NCBI GenBank assembly: GCA_023402355.1
Contig: JAEXCG010000136.1
Coordinates: 1-46,792, forward strand
From: Bacillota bacterium
GTDB taxonomy: Bacteria > Bacillota > Clostridia > Christensenellales > Aristaeellaceae
DNA: 46,792 nucleotides
Direction of reading: 5' to 3'
Shown here: positions 24,142-31,909 of the stretch, one piece after another
Layout: each line of letters starts with the position of its first letter
Position numbering within the stretch: position 1 is the first letter of the stretch
Program-made: the position numbers and the translations under genes
Notes under the pieces: model-generated
Databases searched by the model: none
What the model saw: the letters and a program-made list of their open reading frames with translations, nothing else
What the model was told of the DNA's origin: nothing

Positions 24142-25434
24142 ATGGCGTCCGGAAAAATGCTTTCTTCCTTCAGGCCCTTTCTCGCGTCCCCCGCGCCGCG
24201 CGCGCTGCTCGTGGGGTCCGCGATCTCCCGCTTCGGGGACGCGCTGGATACCGTCGCCTTCGGCTGGCTGGTCTACCGCCTGACCGGCTCCACGCTGCTC
24301 ATGGGCATGCTCTACACCGTCAACGCCCTGCCCAACCTGCTCTTCGGGCTCGCGGGCGGGGTGCTGGCCGACCGCCTGCCCACCGGCCGCACGGTCAGCC
24401 TGCTCAGCGCCGCGCGCGGCCTGCTGGTCGTCGTCATCGCCGTCCTGGCGATGCTGGACCGCTGCCCCGTCCCCATGCTCTTCGTCTTCACCGCGCTCAA
24501 CTCCACCTGCGAGGCGCTCAGCGCGCCCGCCGCGCAGAAACTGCCCTCCCTGCTGCTGCCGCCGGGCTCGCTGGACGGCTACCTGGGCTTTCTGCAGGGC
24601 GGCCAGACCGGCGCGGAGCTGTGCGGCTACGCGCTCTCCGGGCTCGTCATCGCGCTCCTCGGAATGGGCGGGGCGCTGCTCGTCGACGCGGCCACGTTCT
24701 TCATCAGCGCCGCGCTGGTGCTGTTCGCCGCGCGCCGCGCGCGCGGCGTGGAGGCCGCCTGCGCGGCCGGGGACGCGCCCGTGATGAGCCGCGCCTACAT
24801 GACCGAGGGCCTGCGCCACATGCGCCGCTGCCCGCCGCTTTTGCACCTCGCGCTGTACGCGGGGTTCATCAACCTGATGCTCGCGCCCTTCAACGCGCTC
24901 AACGTCGTCTACGTGGGCTCGGTGCTGGGCCGCGGGCCGGAGACGGTGGGCGTCATGGGCACGCTGTTCATGGCGGGCACCCTGCTGGGCGGGCTGCTCT
25001 CCGCCGTGCTCAGCGCCTCCATGGCGCCGCGCCTGCGCCTGTCGCTGGGCGTCGCGGTGCTCGGCGCGGGCTACATGCTGCTGCTGCTGCCCCCGGCGCT
25101 CCCCGCGGCATTCGGCCTGCCCGTGACGCTCGCGGCCTGCGTGCTCGCGGGGCTGGGCATCCCCATCTCCTCGACCACCGTGCAGGCGACGCTGCTGCGC
25201 GGCACGCCCCCCGCGCTGCGCGGGCGCGTGAGCGCCATTTTGCTGGTGCTCTCCTGCGCGGCCATGCCGCTGGGCAGCGCCGCCGCGGGCCTGCTGGGCA
25301 GCGCCGTCAGCCTGCCGCTGCTCTTCGGCCTGTGCGGCCTCATGGTGCTGCTGTGCGCCGTGCCGCCCCTGCTCTCCAGCACGATCCGCCGCATGGACGA
25401 CCTCGCCGCCCCGCGGGGGACTCTTTCCGAATAA
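24142..25434 (+). CDS. MFS transporter (MFS_3/EntS-like exporter)
   Basis: 430 aa with about 12 hydrophobic segments. The N-terminal region RALLVGSAISRFGDALDTVAFGWLVYRLTGSTLLMGMLYTVNALPNLLFGLAGGVLADR is typical of MFS_3 exporters, including the motif-A-like GVLADRLPTGRTV loop. The second half has GVMGTLFMAGTLLGGLLSAVLS and LRGTPPALRGRVSAI. Substrate unknown; relatives include macrolide and siderophore exporters. GAAAGGAG is the ribosome site. It stands alone between two divergent genes and is ended by a hairpin at 25449-25479. Confidence 0.9.
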   Translation: MASGKMLSSFRPFLASPAPRALLVGSAISRFGDALDTVAFGWLVYRLTGSTLLMGMLYTVNALPNLLFGLAGGVLADRLPTGRTVSLLSAARGLLVVVIAVLAMLDRCPVPMLFVFTALNSTCEALSAPAAQKLPSLLLPPGSLDGYLGFLQGGQTGAELCGYALSGLVIALLGMGGALLVDAATFFISAALVLFAARRARGVEAACAAGDAPVMSRAYMTEGLRHMRRCPPLLHLALYAGFINLMLAPFNALNVVYVGSVLGRGPETVGVMGTLFMAGTLLGGLLSAVLSASMAPRLRLSLGVAVLGAGYMLLLLPPALPAAFGLPVTLAACVLAGLGIPISSTTVQATLLRGTPPALRGRVSAILLVLSCAAMPLGSAAAGLLGSAVSLPLLFGLCGLMVLLCAVPPLLSSTIRRMDDLAAPRGTLSE

Positions 25435-25448
25435 AAATGACGGCAAAA

Positions 25449-25479
25449 CGCCGCGGCCTGCAAAATGCAGGCCGCGGCG
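25449..25479. terminator. Terminator after MFS gene
   Basis: A perfect 14-bp stem CGCCGCGGCCTGCA / TGCAGGCCGCGGCG with an AAA loop. It is followed by GCGATTTATTC on the plus side and flanked by AAAA on the other, so it may also serve the small gene to the right. Confidence 0.8.
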
Positions 25480-25542
25480 CGATTTATTCTGATCCTAATC
25501 GCTTTGTTCTTCGTCGCTCTTTTTAAAGGGTGCCGGGTATCC

Positions 25543-25710
25543 TCAGTTGTTGGTCATCCAGTTGGTATCCATGGTGGCGTCGTAGCACTTCTTGTACTCG
25601 ATGCGGTAGAAGTCGTTCAGGCGGCGGGCTTCCTCCATGCGCTTGTCGTCCCAACGGGTGAACAGGAAATTAGCGATCATCAGCGCAACGAACACGAACA
25701 GGACAGTCAT
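25543..25710 (-). CDS. Small single-pass membrane protein, 55 aa, unknown function
   Basis: Encodes MTVLFVFVALMIANFLFTRW, then a charged amphipathic tail (DDKRMEEARRLNDFYRIEYKK..) ending WMTNN. One TM helix (residues 2-18) with a cytoplasmic basic/acidic tail is the likely topology. AAGGAG lies 11 nt before the ATG, and a TATAAT promoter is present upstream (25792-25819). The short reading frame, strong ribosome site, own promoter and flanking terminator make a real gene likely. I do not recognise a family. Confidence 0.75.
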   Translation of the reverse strand: MTVLFVFVALMIANFLFTRWDDKRMEEARRLNDFYRIEYKKCYDATMDTNWMTNN

Positions 25711-25791
25711 TTTTTAGTCACTCCTTAATTGATTCAGGCAAGGGAAATGTTTTGCAGGTTTTGCGTTCATTTTCCTTTTCTTTGCACCCCT

Positions 25792-25819
25792 ATTATAACA
25801 CTTTCGCCCGGAAAGTCCA
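25792..25819 (-). promoter_or_regulatory. Promoter of the 55-aa membrane-protein gene
   Basis: Minus strand TGGACT (25819-25814), 16-bp spacer, consensus TATAAT (25797-25792), giving a leader of about 75 nt before the ATG at 25710. Confidence 0.65.
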
Positions 25820-26170
25820 CGATTTTTGCAAGAACCCCTTCAAAAATCAAGGCCGCCCCGATCCTGCAAAAACGTCAAAACCCCCTTTTTCATCCCGGTC
25901 AGTCCGCGCGTTTCTGCATAACCCCGCCGTGCTTTATGCAGGAATTTCGCAATTTTCGTTCTGATTTTACAACTTCCCTTTCCACATCTATATTTGTCCT
26001 TCCCTGACCTTCCTTTGTCCGCAGGGCGAGCGCGCGGGATGCCCCGGCGCTGGCGCGGCTTCCTTTGCGCCCTGCGCCTCTCGCGGGACGTTTTTTGCCC
26101 GCAGGGACAAAAACAGTCTTCTTTTTTCACCAGTTTGCGCAGTTTTGACACGAAAATGACGATGTTTCTG
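25820..26170. other. Gene-free spacer with a candidate structured element (26014-26111)
   Basis: No convincing reading frame. Between 26014 and 26111 the sequence can fold: outer TTTGTCC/GGACAAA, symmetric GCA/GCA internal loop, GGGC/GCCC, and an inner GGCGC-T-GGCGC / GCGCC-CT-GCGCC helix with a 10-nt loop. A run of six T (26091-26096) follows the inner hairpin on the plus strand. It may be a small RNA or terminator-like element; which strand is transcribed is unclear. Confidence 0.35.
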
Positions 26171-26199
26171 TGGCAGTTCGCGCCCACACATGCTATAAT
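26171..26199 (+). promoter_or_regulatory. Promoter of the glycogen genes
   Basis: Extended -10 TGCTATAAT (26191-26199) with consensus TATAAT; the -35 (TGGCAG, 17 bp upstream) is poor, as is usual for extended -10 promoters. It gives a leader of about 250 nt before glgC. Confidence 0.65.
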
Positions 26200-26286
26200 T
26201 TAACTGTGCAACCTTGCGGTTGTACGGTTTTCGGAGGCCACTATTTGAGCGAAAGCATTCTGCCTGAGGAAATGGGCGCTTCTATG

Positions 26287-26360
26287 CGGACAGGAAGCGG
26301 CAGCATCGCCGCGCCCGCCGCCTGGGCGGCGGTTTTGCGCGCACCCGCGCGGCCTGTCCG
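26287..26360 (+). ncRNA. Candidate four-way-junction RNA in the glgC leader
   Basis: An 8-bp closing helix CGGACAGG (26287-26294) / CCTGTCCG (26353-26360) encloses three hairpins in a row: GCGGC/GCCGC (26297-26312), CCGCCGC/GCGGCGG with CTGG loop (26315-26332) and GCGCG/CGCGC with CACC loop (26337-26350). I cannot match it to a known riboswitch class. It lies about 100 nt before the glgC ATG, in a good position for regulation. High GC makes chance pairing a concern. Confidence 0.4.
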
Positions 26361-26456
26361 AATGCATGACCCGTTCGTGCGGCCCGGTAAGATCGCTTTT
26401 CAGCCCTCCAATCGTCACCCGTTTACCCTACTTTTGTTCCGGGAGAGTGAAACACC

Positions 26457-27644
26457 ATGAGGAAAAAGCAATGCGTGGCCATGCTGCTGGCAGGCGGCCA
26501 GGGCAGCCGTCTGGGCATTCTGACCAAGAACATGGCCAAGCCCGCGGTGCCCTACGGCGGAAAGTACCGCATCATCGACTTTCCCCTGTCCAACTGCTCC
26601 AACTCGGGCATCGACGTCGTCGGCGTCCTGACGCAGTACCGCCCCCTCGAGCTCAACGCCTATATCGGCTCGGGCTCGCCCTGGGATCTGGACCTGACCA
26701 ACGGCGGCGTCTCCGTGCTGCCACCCTACGTCACGGGCAAGAGCGGCGAATGGTATCGCGGCACGGCCAACGCAATCTATCAGAACCTCGGGTTCATCGA
26801 GCAGTACGACCCCGATTACGTTCTGATCCTGTCGGGTGACCATATCTATAAGATGGACTACAACGCCATGCTGATGGATCACATCAAGAACGACGCGGAC
26901 TGCACCATCGCCGTGCGCGAGGTGCCGTGGGCCGAGGCGGGGCGCTTTGGCATCATGAACACGGACGAGGACGGGCGCATCGTCGAGTTCGAGGAAAAGC
27001 CCAAGCAGCCCAAGTCCAACAAGGCGTCCATGGGCGTTTATATCTTTAGCTGGACGAAGCTTCGCCACTACCTCACCGAGGACGAGGCCGACCCCAAGTC
27101 CTCCAACGACTTTGGCAAGAACATCATCCCCAACATGCTGCGCGACAGCCAGCGCCTGTTCGCGTACACGTTCGACGGCTACTGGAAGGACGTGGGCACC
27201 ATCGAAAGCCTCTGGGAGGCCAACATGGACCTGCTGCGCCAGCCCATGCCCATCGACCTGTACGACAAGAAGTGGCGCATCTACGCGCGCAACCCCGGCA
27301 TGCCCCCGCACTACGCGGCGCCGGGCGCGAAGATTCAAAATTCCCTCATCACCGAGGGCTGCGAGGTCGTCGGCGAGGTCAGCGGCAGCGTGCTGTTCGC
27401 GGGCGTCAAGGTCGAGGCGGGCGCGCAGGTGACGGACGCCGTCGTCATGCCGCACGCCGTGATCGACCGCGGGGCGATCGTGCGCCGCGCCATCGTGGCC
27501 GAGGGCGCGTACATCGGCCCCGGCTGCATCGTCGGCGAGGAAAGCGGCAACATCGCCGTCGTCGGCCCGGGCGCGTCGCTCGCGGCGGGCACCACCGTGA
27601 AGGCCGGCGAGCAGATCGACGCGGACCTGCAGCAAAAGGCGTAA
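26457..27644 (+). CDS. glgC: Glucose-1-phosphate adenylyltransferase, catalytic subunit
   Basis: 395 aa. Makes ADP-glucose from ATP and glucose-1-P, the committed step of glycogen synthesis. Nucleotide-binding motif MLLAGGQGSRLGILTKNMAKPAVPYGGKYRIIDF near residue 9, SGDHIYKMDYNAMLMDHI, the sugar-phosphate site VEFEEKPKQPKSNKASMGVYIF, and YWKDVGTIESLWEANMDLL. The C-terminal left-handed beta-helix spans ~residues 290-395 (SLITEGCEVVGEVSGSVLFAGVKVEAGAQV). GGGAGAG is the ribosome site. First gene of glgC-glgD-glgA, 13 nt before glgD. Confidence 0.95.
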   Translation: MRKKQCVAMLLAGGQGSRLGILTKNMAKPAVPYGGKYRIIDFPLSNCSNSGIDVVGVLTQYRPLELNAYIGSGSPWDLDLTNGGVSVLPPYVTGKSGEWYRGTANAIYQNLGFIEQYDPDYVLILSGDHIYKMDYNAMLMDHIKNDADCTIAVREVPWAEAGRFGIMNTDEDGRIVEFEEKPKQPKSNKASMGVYIFSWTKLRHYLTEDEADPKSSNDFGKNIIPNMLRDSQRLFAYTFDGYWKDVGTIESLWEANMDLLRQPMPIDLYDKKWRIYARNPGMPPHYAAPGAKIQNSLITEGCEVVGEVSGSVLFAGVKVEAGAQVTDAVVMPHAVIDRGAIVRRAIVAEGAYIGPGCIVGEESGNIAVVGPGASLAAGTTVKAGEQIDADLQQKA

Positions 27645-27657
27645 GGAGGCGAGCTAC

Positions 27658-28782
27658 ATGAAAGACGTAATGGGTCTCATCTATACCGGCGAAAACGACA
27701 TTCGCCTGCGCGAGCTCACGCTCGTGCGCGCCGTGGCCGCCCTGCCTGTCGCAGGCCGCTACCGCGTCATCGACTTTCTGATGTCCAGCCTGGTCAACTC
27801 CGGCATGCGCAACGTGGGCGTCATCACGCAGAAGAACTACCACAGCCTCATGGACCACCTGGGCTCCGGCAAGGAATGGGATCTGCACGGCAAGAACCAG
27901 GGCCTGGTCATCCTGCCGCCGTTCCTCACGCGCGAAAACGTGGGCGTCTACACCGGGCTTCTGGACGCGCTCAAGAGCAACACCGGCTACCTGCGCCGCT
28001 CGCGTCAGGAGTACCTGATCCTCACCAACAGCCACACCATTTACAACGCCGAATTTGGCGACATGCTCCGCCAGCACGTCGAGAGCGGCGCGGACATCAC
28101 CATCATGTACACCCGCGACCCCGCGATGAAGAAGTGCGCGGGCGGCGACGAGAACGCCTTCTTCACGACGGACGACACGGGCCGCATCACGGGCATCGAG
28201 ATCGACCCGACCGAGCCCAGCCGCGAGTGCGCGTCGCTCGAGGTGTACCTGCTCAAGCGCGAGACGCTGCGTTACCTGGTCGAGCAGGGCGCGGCCAACG
28301 GCCTGCACGACTTCGGGCGCGACATCATCCAGCGCCTGGTCAACGAGGGCACCATGAAGGTCTGCGGCTACGAGTACAAGGACCGCGCGTGGCGGCTGGA
28401 CAGCGTGCAGAGCTACTTTAACTTCAACATGGACATTCTGGACACCAAGGTACGCAACGACCTGTTCAAGCGCCCGGTGTACACCAAGGTGCGCGACGAC
28501 ATGCCCGCCCGCTATATCGGCGAACCGAACGTGCAGGGCTCGCTCATCGCCAACGGCAGCATCATCGAGGGCACGGTCGTCAACTCCGTCCTCTTCCGCG
28601 GCGTGCGCGTCGCCAAGGGCGCGACGGTGCGCAACTGCGTCATCATGCAGGACGCGCAGATACAGGAGGGAGCGGAGATCGACCACTGCATCCTCGACAA
28701 GCAGGCGATCATCCGCCGCAACGGACGCCTCATCGGCCCCGAAGCTTACCCGATCGTCATCGCCAAGGACGTCGTCATCTGA
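27658..28782 (+). CDS. glgD: Glucose-1-phosphate adenylyltransferase subunit GlgD
   Basis: 374 aa paralogue of GlgC, normally a non-catalytic partner in Firmicutes. The glycine-rich ATP loop is lost (MGLIYTGENDIRLRELTLVRAVAALPVAGRYRVIDFLMSS replaces LAGGxGSRL). Retained features are the GKEWDLHGKNQGLVILPPF region, YRDRAWR-like YKDRAWRLDSVQSYFNFNMDIL and a beta-helix C-terminus (SLIANGSIIEGTVVNSVLFRGVRVAKGA). AAGGAGG is the ribosome site. It should form a heteromer with GlgC that raises or modulates its activity. A terminator-like hairpin follows. Confidence 0.94.
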   Translation: MKDVMGLIYTGENDIRLRELTLVRAVAALPVAGRYRVIDFLMSSLVNSGMRNVGVITQKNYHSLMDHLGSGKEWDLHGKNQGLVILPPFLTRENVGVYTGLLDALKSNTGYLRRSRQEYLILTNSHTIYNAEFGDMLRQHVESGADITIMYTRDPAMKKCAGGDENAFFTTDDTGRITGIEIDPTEPSRECASLEVYLLKRETLRYLVEQGAANGLHDFGRDIIQRLVNEGTMKVCGYEYKDRAWRLDSVQSYFNFNMDILDTKVRNDLFKRPVYTKVRDDMPARYIGEPNVQGSLIANGSIIEGTVVNSVLFRGVRVAKGATVRNCVIMQDAQIQEGAEIDHCILDKQAIIRRNGRLIGPEAYPIVIAKDVVI

Positions 28783-28789
28783 TCGCTTT

Positions 28790-28822
28790 GGAGGCTGTAA
28801 GCGCTTTGCAGCCTCCCTTTTT
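28790..28822 (+). terminator. Terminator-like hairpin between glgD and glgA
   Basis: GGAGGCTG (28790-28797) pairs with CAGCCTCC (28809-28816), followed by a CTTTTTG tract. It may reduce but not abolish read-through into glgA. Confidence 0.7.
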
Positions 28823-28931
28823 GTCGCGCGGGCCCCAAAAAGAGGGAAAACGGTTTTAGGGATAGAATCAATCCCCATCCGGCGCAGGCGTGCCGTTCAT
28901 ATAGACAGTTAAAAGGAGGAGAACTGCGATC

Positions 28932-30791
28932 ATGAAAGTTCTTTTTGCCGCTTCCGAATGCGTCCCCTTTGTCAAGACCGGCGGCCTTGCCGACGTGGCG
29001 GGCGCCCTGCCCCCCGTGCTCAAGCAAAAGGGCGTGGACGTGCGCGTCATCCTGCCGCTTTACAGCGCGATCCCCGACGACTGGAAGGATCAGATGAAGG
29101 ACGAGTGCCAGTTTGAGGTGGAGCTCTGCTGGCGCCATCAGTCCTGCGCGGTGAAGTCGCTCGAGTATCAGGGCGTCACCTTTTACTTCGTGGAGAATCC
29201 CTACTACTTCGGCCGCTCCTACATCTACGGCATGGGCGGCGACGAGTACGAGCGCTACGGCTACTTCTGCCGCGCCGTCATCGACGCGCTGCCGCACCTC
29301 GGCTTTCAGCCGGACGTCGTCCACTGCCACGACTGGCAGACCGGCATGATCCCCGCGCTGCTGAACATCCAGTACCGTCACTTCCCCTTCTACAGCCGGA
29401 TGAAAACGGCCTTCACCATCCACAACCTGCAGTACCAGGGCATCTTCGGCATCAAGGACGTGCAGGACACCCTGGGTCTGGGCGACAGCCTCTTCACCGC
29501 CGACAAGCTGGAGTGCTACGGCTGCGCGAACTACCTCAAGGCGGGCCTCGTCTACGCGGACGAGATCACCACCGTCAGCCCCAGCTACTCGGACGAGATT
29601 CAGACCGCCTACTACGGCGAACGCCTCGAGGGCCTGCTGCGCGCGCGCCGCGACCAGCTCATGGGCATCCTCAACGGCATCGACGTGGACGACTACGACC
29701 CCGAGAAGGACCCGATGATCTACGCCAACTACGGCGCGTTCTCCCTGGGCGGCAAGGAGGCCTGCAAGGCGGGCCTGCAGCGCGAGCTCGGTCTGAACGT
29801 CGACGCGAACGCCCCCGTCGTGGGCATGGTCACGCGCCTCTCGCACCAGAAGGGCCTGGATCTGGTGGAGCGCGTCATCCGCGAGCTCATGGACACGGGC
29901 ATCCAGCTCGTGGTGCTCGGCATGGGCGACGCGAAGTACACCGACCTGTTCCAGTGGGCGGAGACCGCCTACCCGGGCCGCGTCGCCGCGCGCTTCCAGA
30001 TGAATCACCAGCTCGCGCACCGCATCTACGCGGGCGCGGACATGTTCCTCATGCCCTCGCTCTTCGAGCCGTGCGGCCTTTCCCAGATGATCTCCCTGCG
30101 CTACGGCACGGTGCCGGTCGTTCGCGAAACCGGCGGCCTGCGCGACACGGTGCTCAGCTACAACGAGGCAACCGGCGAAGGCAACGGCTTCACCTTCTTC
30201 AACTACAACGCGCACGACATGCTCTACACCGTGCGCCGCGCGGTGGACTTCTACCGCAACAACCGCGACGTGTGGTACAAGCTCATCGTGCGCGGCATGA
30301 CCGGCGATTACAGTTGGGGCCGTTCGGCGGACGAGTACGTGAAGATGTACGAAATGCTCACGACCCCGCCGCTGGATCAGCCGATGCCCGCGGAGCCCGC
30401 CGGGCAGGAGCCCGATTCCGCTGCCGAAGCGCCGGCGCCCGAAGCGCAGAGCGCGCCCGCGGCGGAAGCGCCGAAGAAGCGCGCCCCGCGCAAGAAGGCC
30501 GCAAAGGCCGAGGAAGCGCCCGTCGAAGAGGCTGCCCAGGCGGAGGCCCCGGCGAAGAAGCGCGCGCCCCGCAAGAAGACCGTAAAGGCCGAGGAAGCTC
30601 CAGCCGAAGAAGCGGCCAAGGCCGAAGCAGCCCCGGCGAAGAAACGCGCCCCGGCTAAAAAAGCCGCGAAGGCCGAGGAAGCCCCGGCCGAAGAGGCCGC
30701 GCCCGCAAAGAAGCGCGCCCCCCGCAAGAAGGCCGTGAAGGCCGAGGAAGCCCCCGCGGCCCCGGCGGCGGAAGAGACGCCCGCTGAATAA
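28932..30791 (+). CDS. glgA: Glycogen synthase (ADP-glucose, GT5) with basic Ala/Lys-rich repeat tail
   Basis: 619 aa; usual bacterial GlgA is ~475-490 aa. The core runs to about residue 478: the N-terminal KTGGLADVAGALPPVLKQKGVDVRVILP, VHCHDWQTGMIPALL, the C-domain VGMVTRLSHQKGLDLVERVI, FLMPSLFEPCGLSQMISLRYGTVPVVRETGGLRDTV. Beyond it is a ~140-residue low-complexity tail with four repeats built on KKRAP(R/A)KK followed by (A/T)(A/V)KAEEAP(A/V)EEA. It is basic/acidic alternating, probably disordered, and resembles histone-H1-like tails. The reading frame is continuous and the tail ends at a natural stop before a strong terminator, so it is real rather than a frameshift. AAGGAGG lies upstream of the ATG. 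Confidence 0.95.
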   Translation: MKVLFAASECVPFVKTGGLADVAGALPPVLKQKGVDVRVILPLYSAIPDDWKDQMKDECQFEVELCWRHQSCAVKSLEYQGVTFYFVENPYYFGRSYIYGMGGDEYERYGYFCRAVIDALPHLGFQPDVVHCHDWQTGMIPALLNIQYRHFPFYSRMKTAFTIHNLQYQGIFGIKDVQDTLGLGDSLFTADKLECYGCANYLKAGLVYADEITTVSPSYSDEIQTAYYGERLEGLLRARRDQLMGILNGIDVDDYDPEKDPMIYANYGAFSLGGKEACKAGLQRELGLNVDANAPVVGMVTRLSHQKGLDLVERVIRELMDTGIQLVVLGMGDAKYTDLFQWAETAYPGRVAARFQMNHQLAHRIYAGADMFLMPSLFEPCGLSQMISLRYGTVPVVRETGGLRDTVLSYNEATGEGNGFTFFNYNAHDMLYTVRRAVDFYRNNRDVWYKLIVRGMTGDYSWGRSADEYVKMYEMLTTPPLDQPMPAEPAGQEPDSAAEAPAPEAQSAPAAEAPKKRAPRKKAAKAEEAPVEEAAQAEAPAKKRAPRKKTVKAEEAPAEEAAKAEAAPAKKRAPAKKAAKAEEAPAEEAAPAKKRAPRKKAVKAEEAPAAPAAEETPAE

Positions 30792-30804
30792 AGCGACAAA
30801 AGTT

Positions 30805-30837
30805 GGGAGCCCCTGCAGCCAGGCTGCAGGGGCTCCC
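30805..30837 (+). terminator. Terminator after glgA
   Basis: Perfect 14-bp stem GGGAGCCCCTGCAG / CTGCAGGGGCTCCC, 5-nt loop, followed by ATTTTTC. Probably shared with the converging rsmI transcript. Confidence 0.9.
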
Positions 30838-30854
30838 ATTTTTCATCGTCCGTT

Positions 30855-31721
30855 TCAGCCTTCATAGGCCGACAGAAATTCCTTCACCCGCATGGCGGCC
30901 CGGTACACGTCGTTTCGCTTCGCGCCCTGCGCCTGCAGCGCCGCGCCCGCGGCCTTAAAGTCCTCGCCCGCGAGCAGGCGATCGAAGAGCTGCGCCTCGA
31001 GGCTGGCGCTCGTCTCCGCCCGAGGCGCCGGCAGGTTCACGCCGTGCAGGTCGAGCACCAGGCAGTATTCGCCCTTCTCCGCCTTAGGGTTTTGCTCCAG
31101 CGCCGAGAGCACCTCCGGCGCGGGGCCGCGCACGGTCTTCTCGTGCAGCTTCGTCAGGTCGCAGCAGGCGCAGACCCCGCACCCCGGCAGTACCTCGCAG
31201 ACTGCGCCGAGCAGGTCCTTCACCCGATGGGGCGACTCGTGCACCACCGCGATGGGCACGCCGCTTCGCGCGATGGAGATGAGCTTTTCGCGCAGCTCGC
31301 GGGCCTGGCGCGGCAAAAACCCGTAAAACGCGAATTCCCGCACGTCGAACCCGCTCACCGACAGCGCGCAGGCCATGGCCGTCGGCCCCGGAACGGCCAG
31401 CACCGGGATGCCCGCCTCCGCCGCCGCGCGCACGAGCACGTAGCCCGGATCGGAGATGCAGGGCGTGCCCGCGTCCGTCACCACCGCCGCGTCGCAGTCC
31501 TCCTCCAGCATGCGCGCGACGAGCTCGCCCGCGCGCTGCTGCTCGTTGTGCTGGTGGTTGGATATGAGCCGCGCGCCGATTTCAAAGTGCGTCAGCAGCT
31601 TCTGGGTGACGCGGGTGTCCTCCGCGGCGATGAACGCGCAGCCCCTCAGCGTCTCCACCGCGCGCGGCGTCATGTCCGAAAGGTTCCCGATGGGGGTCGC
31701 GACGACGTAAAGCGTTGGCAC
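30855..31721 (-). CDS. rsmI: 16S rRNA 2'-O-methyltransferase RsmI
   Basis: 288 aa from a GTG start 7 nt after AGAGGCGG; the in-frame ATG 20 codons upstream would add an unrelated leader. Methylates the ribose of C1402 in 16S rRNA using SAM. Tetrapyrrole-methylase fold motifs: TLYVVATPIGNLSDMTPRAVETL, FIAAEDTRVTQKLL, AAVVTDAGTPCISDPGYVLVRAA, VPGPTAMACALSVSGF, FYGFLPRQ and VHESPHRVKDLL. The C-terminal helical domain is present. Monocistronic and convergent with glgA. Confidence 0.95.
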   Translation of the reverse strand: MPTLYVVATPIGNLSDMTPRAVETLRGCAFIAAEDTRVTQKLLTHFEIGARLISNHQHNEQQRAGELVARMLEEDCDAAVVTDAGTPCISDPGYVLVRAAAEAGIPVLAVPGPTAMACALSVSGFDVREFAFYGFLPRQARELREKLISIARSGVPIAVVHESPHRVKDLLGAVCEVLPGCGVCACCDLTKLHEKTVRGPAPEVLSALEQNPKAEKGEYCLVLDLHGVNLPAPRAETSASLEAQLFDRLLAGEDFKAAGAALQAQGAKRNDVYRAAMRVKEFLSAYEG

Positions 31722-31797
31722 GGGCAGACCGCCTCTTTCTTCTATCGTTGATCTTTTGTAGTTTAGCATAGATTGCGCCAAAGAGGAACCCGGTTAA

Positions 31798-31827
31798 TTG
31801 ACTTTTTCTAGCGCAGAATAGTATAAT
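31798..31827 (+). promoter_or_regulatory. Promoter of the O-antigen-ligase-like gene
   Basis: TTGACT (31798-31803), 18-bp spacer, TATAAT (31822-31827). It overlaps an upstream in-frame ATG at 31826, which therefore cannot be the translation start. Confidence 0.75.
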
Positions 31828-31909
31828 GAGATGTATTTTTACTCTGCTGATTCAGGTTTTCTGCCGGGTACAGCATACTATTTTTGATTGTCGAGGGAGT
31901 ACGAAGAAG

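Noticed and set aside
26013..26111. Small SRP RNA in the gap before glgC
   Set aside because: Only an AGGAAGC-like loop matches; the conserved tetraloop and asymmetric loop of SRP helix 8 cannot be formed.
30363..30791. GlgA tail as a frameshift artefact
   Set aside because: The repeats keep phase at the protein level over about 100 codons and end at a stop followed by a strong terminator.
31826..31909. Longer O-antigen-ligase start at 31826
   Set aside because: That ATG overlaps the -10 hexamer, so it would not be in the mRNA with a ribosome site.
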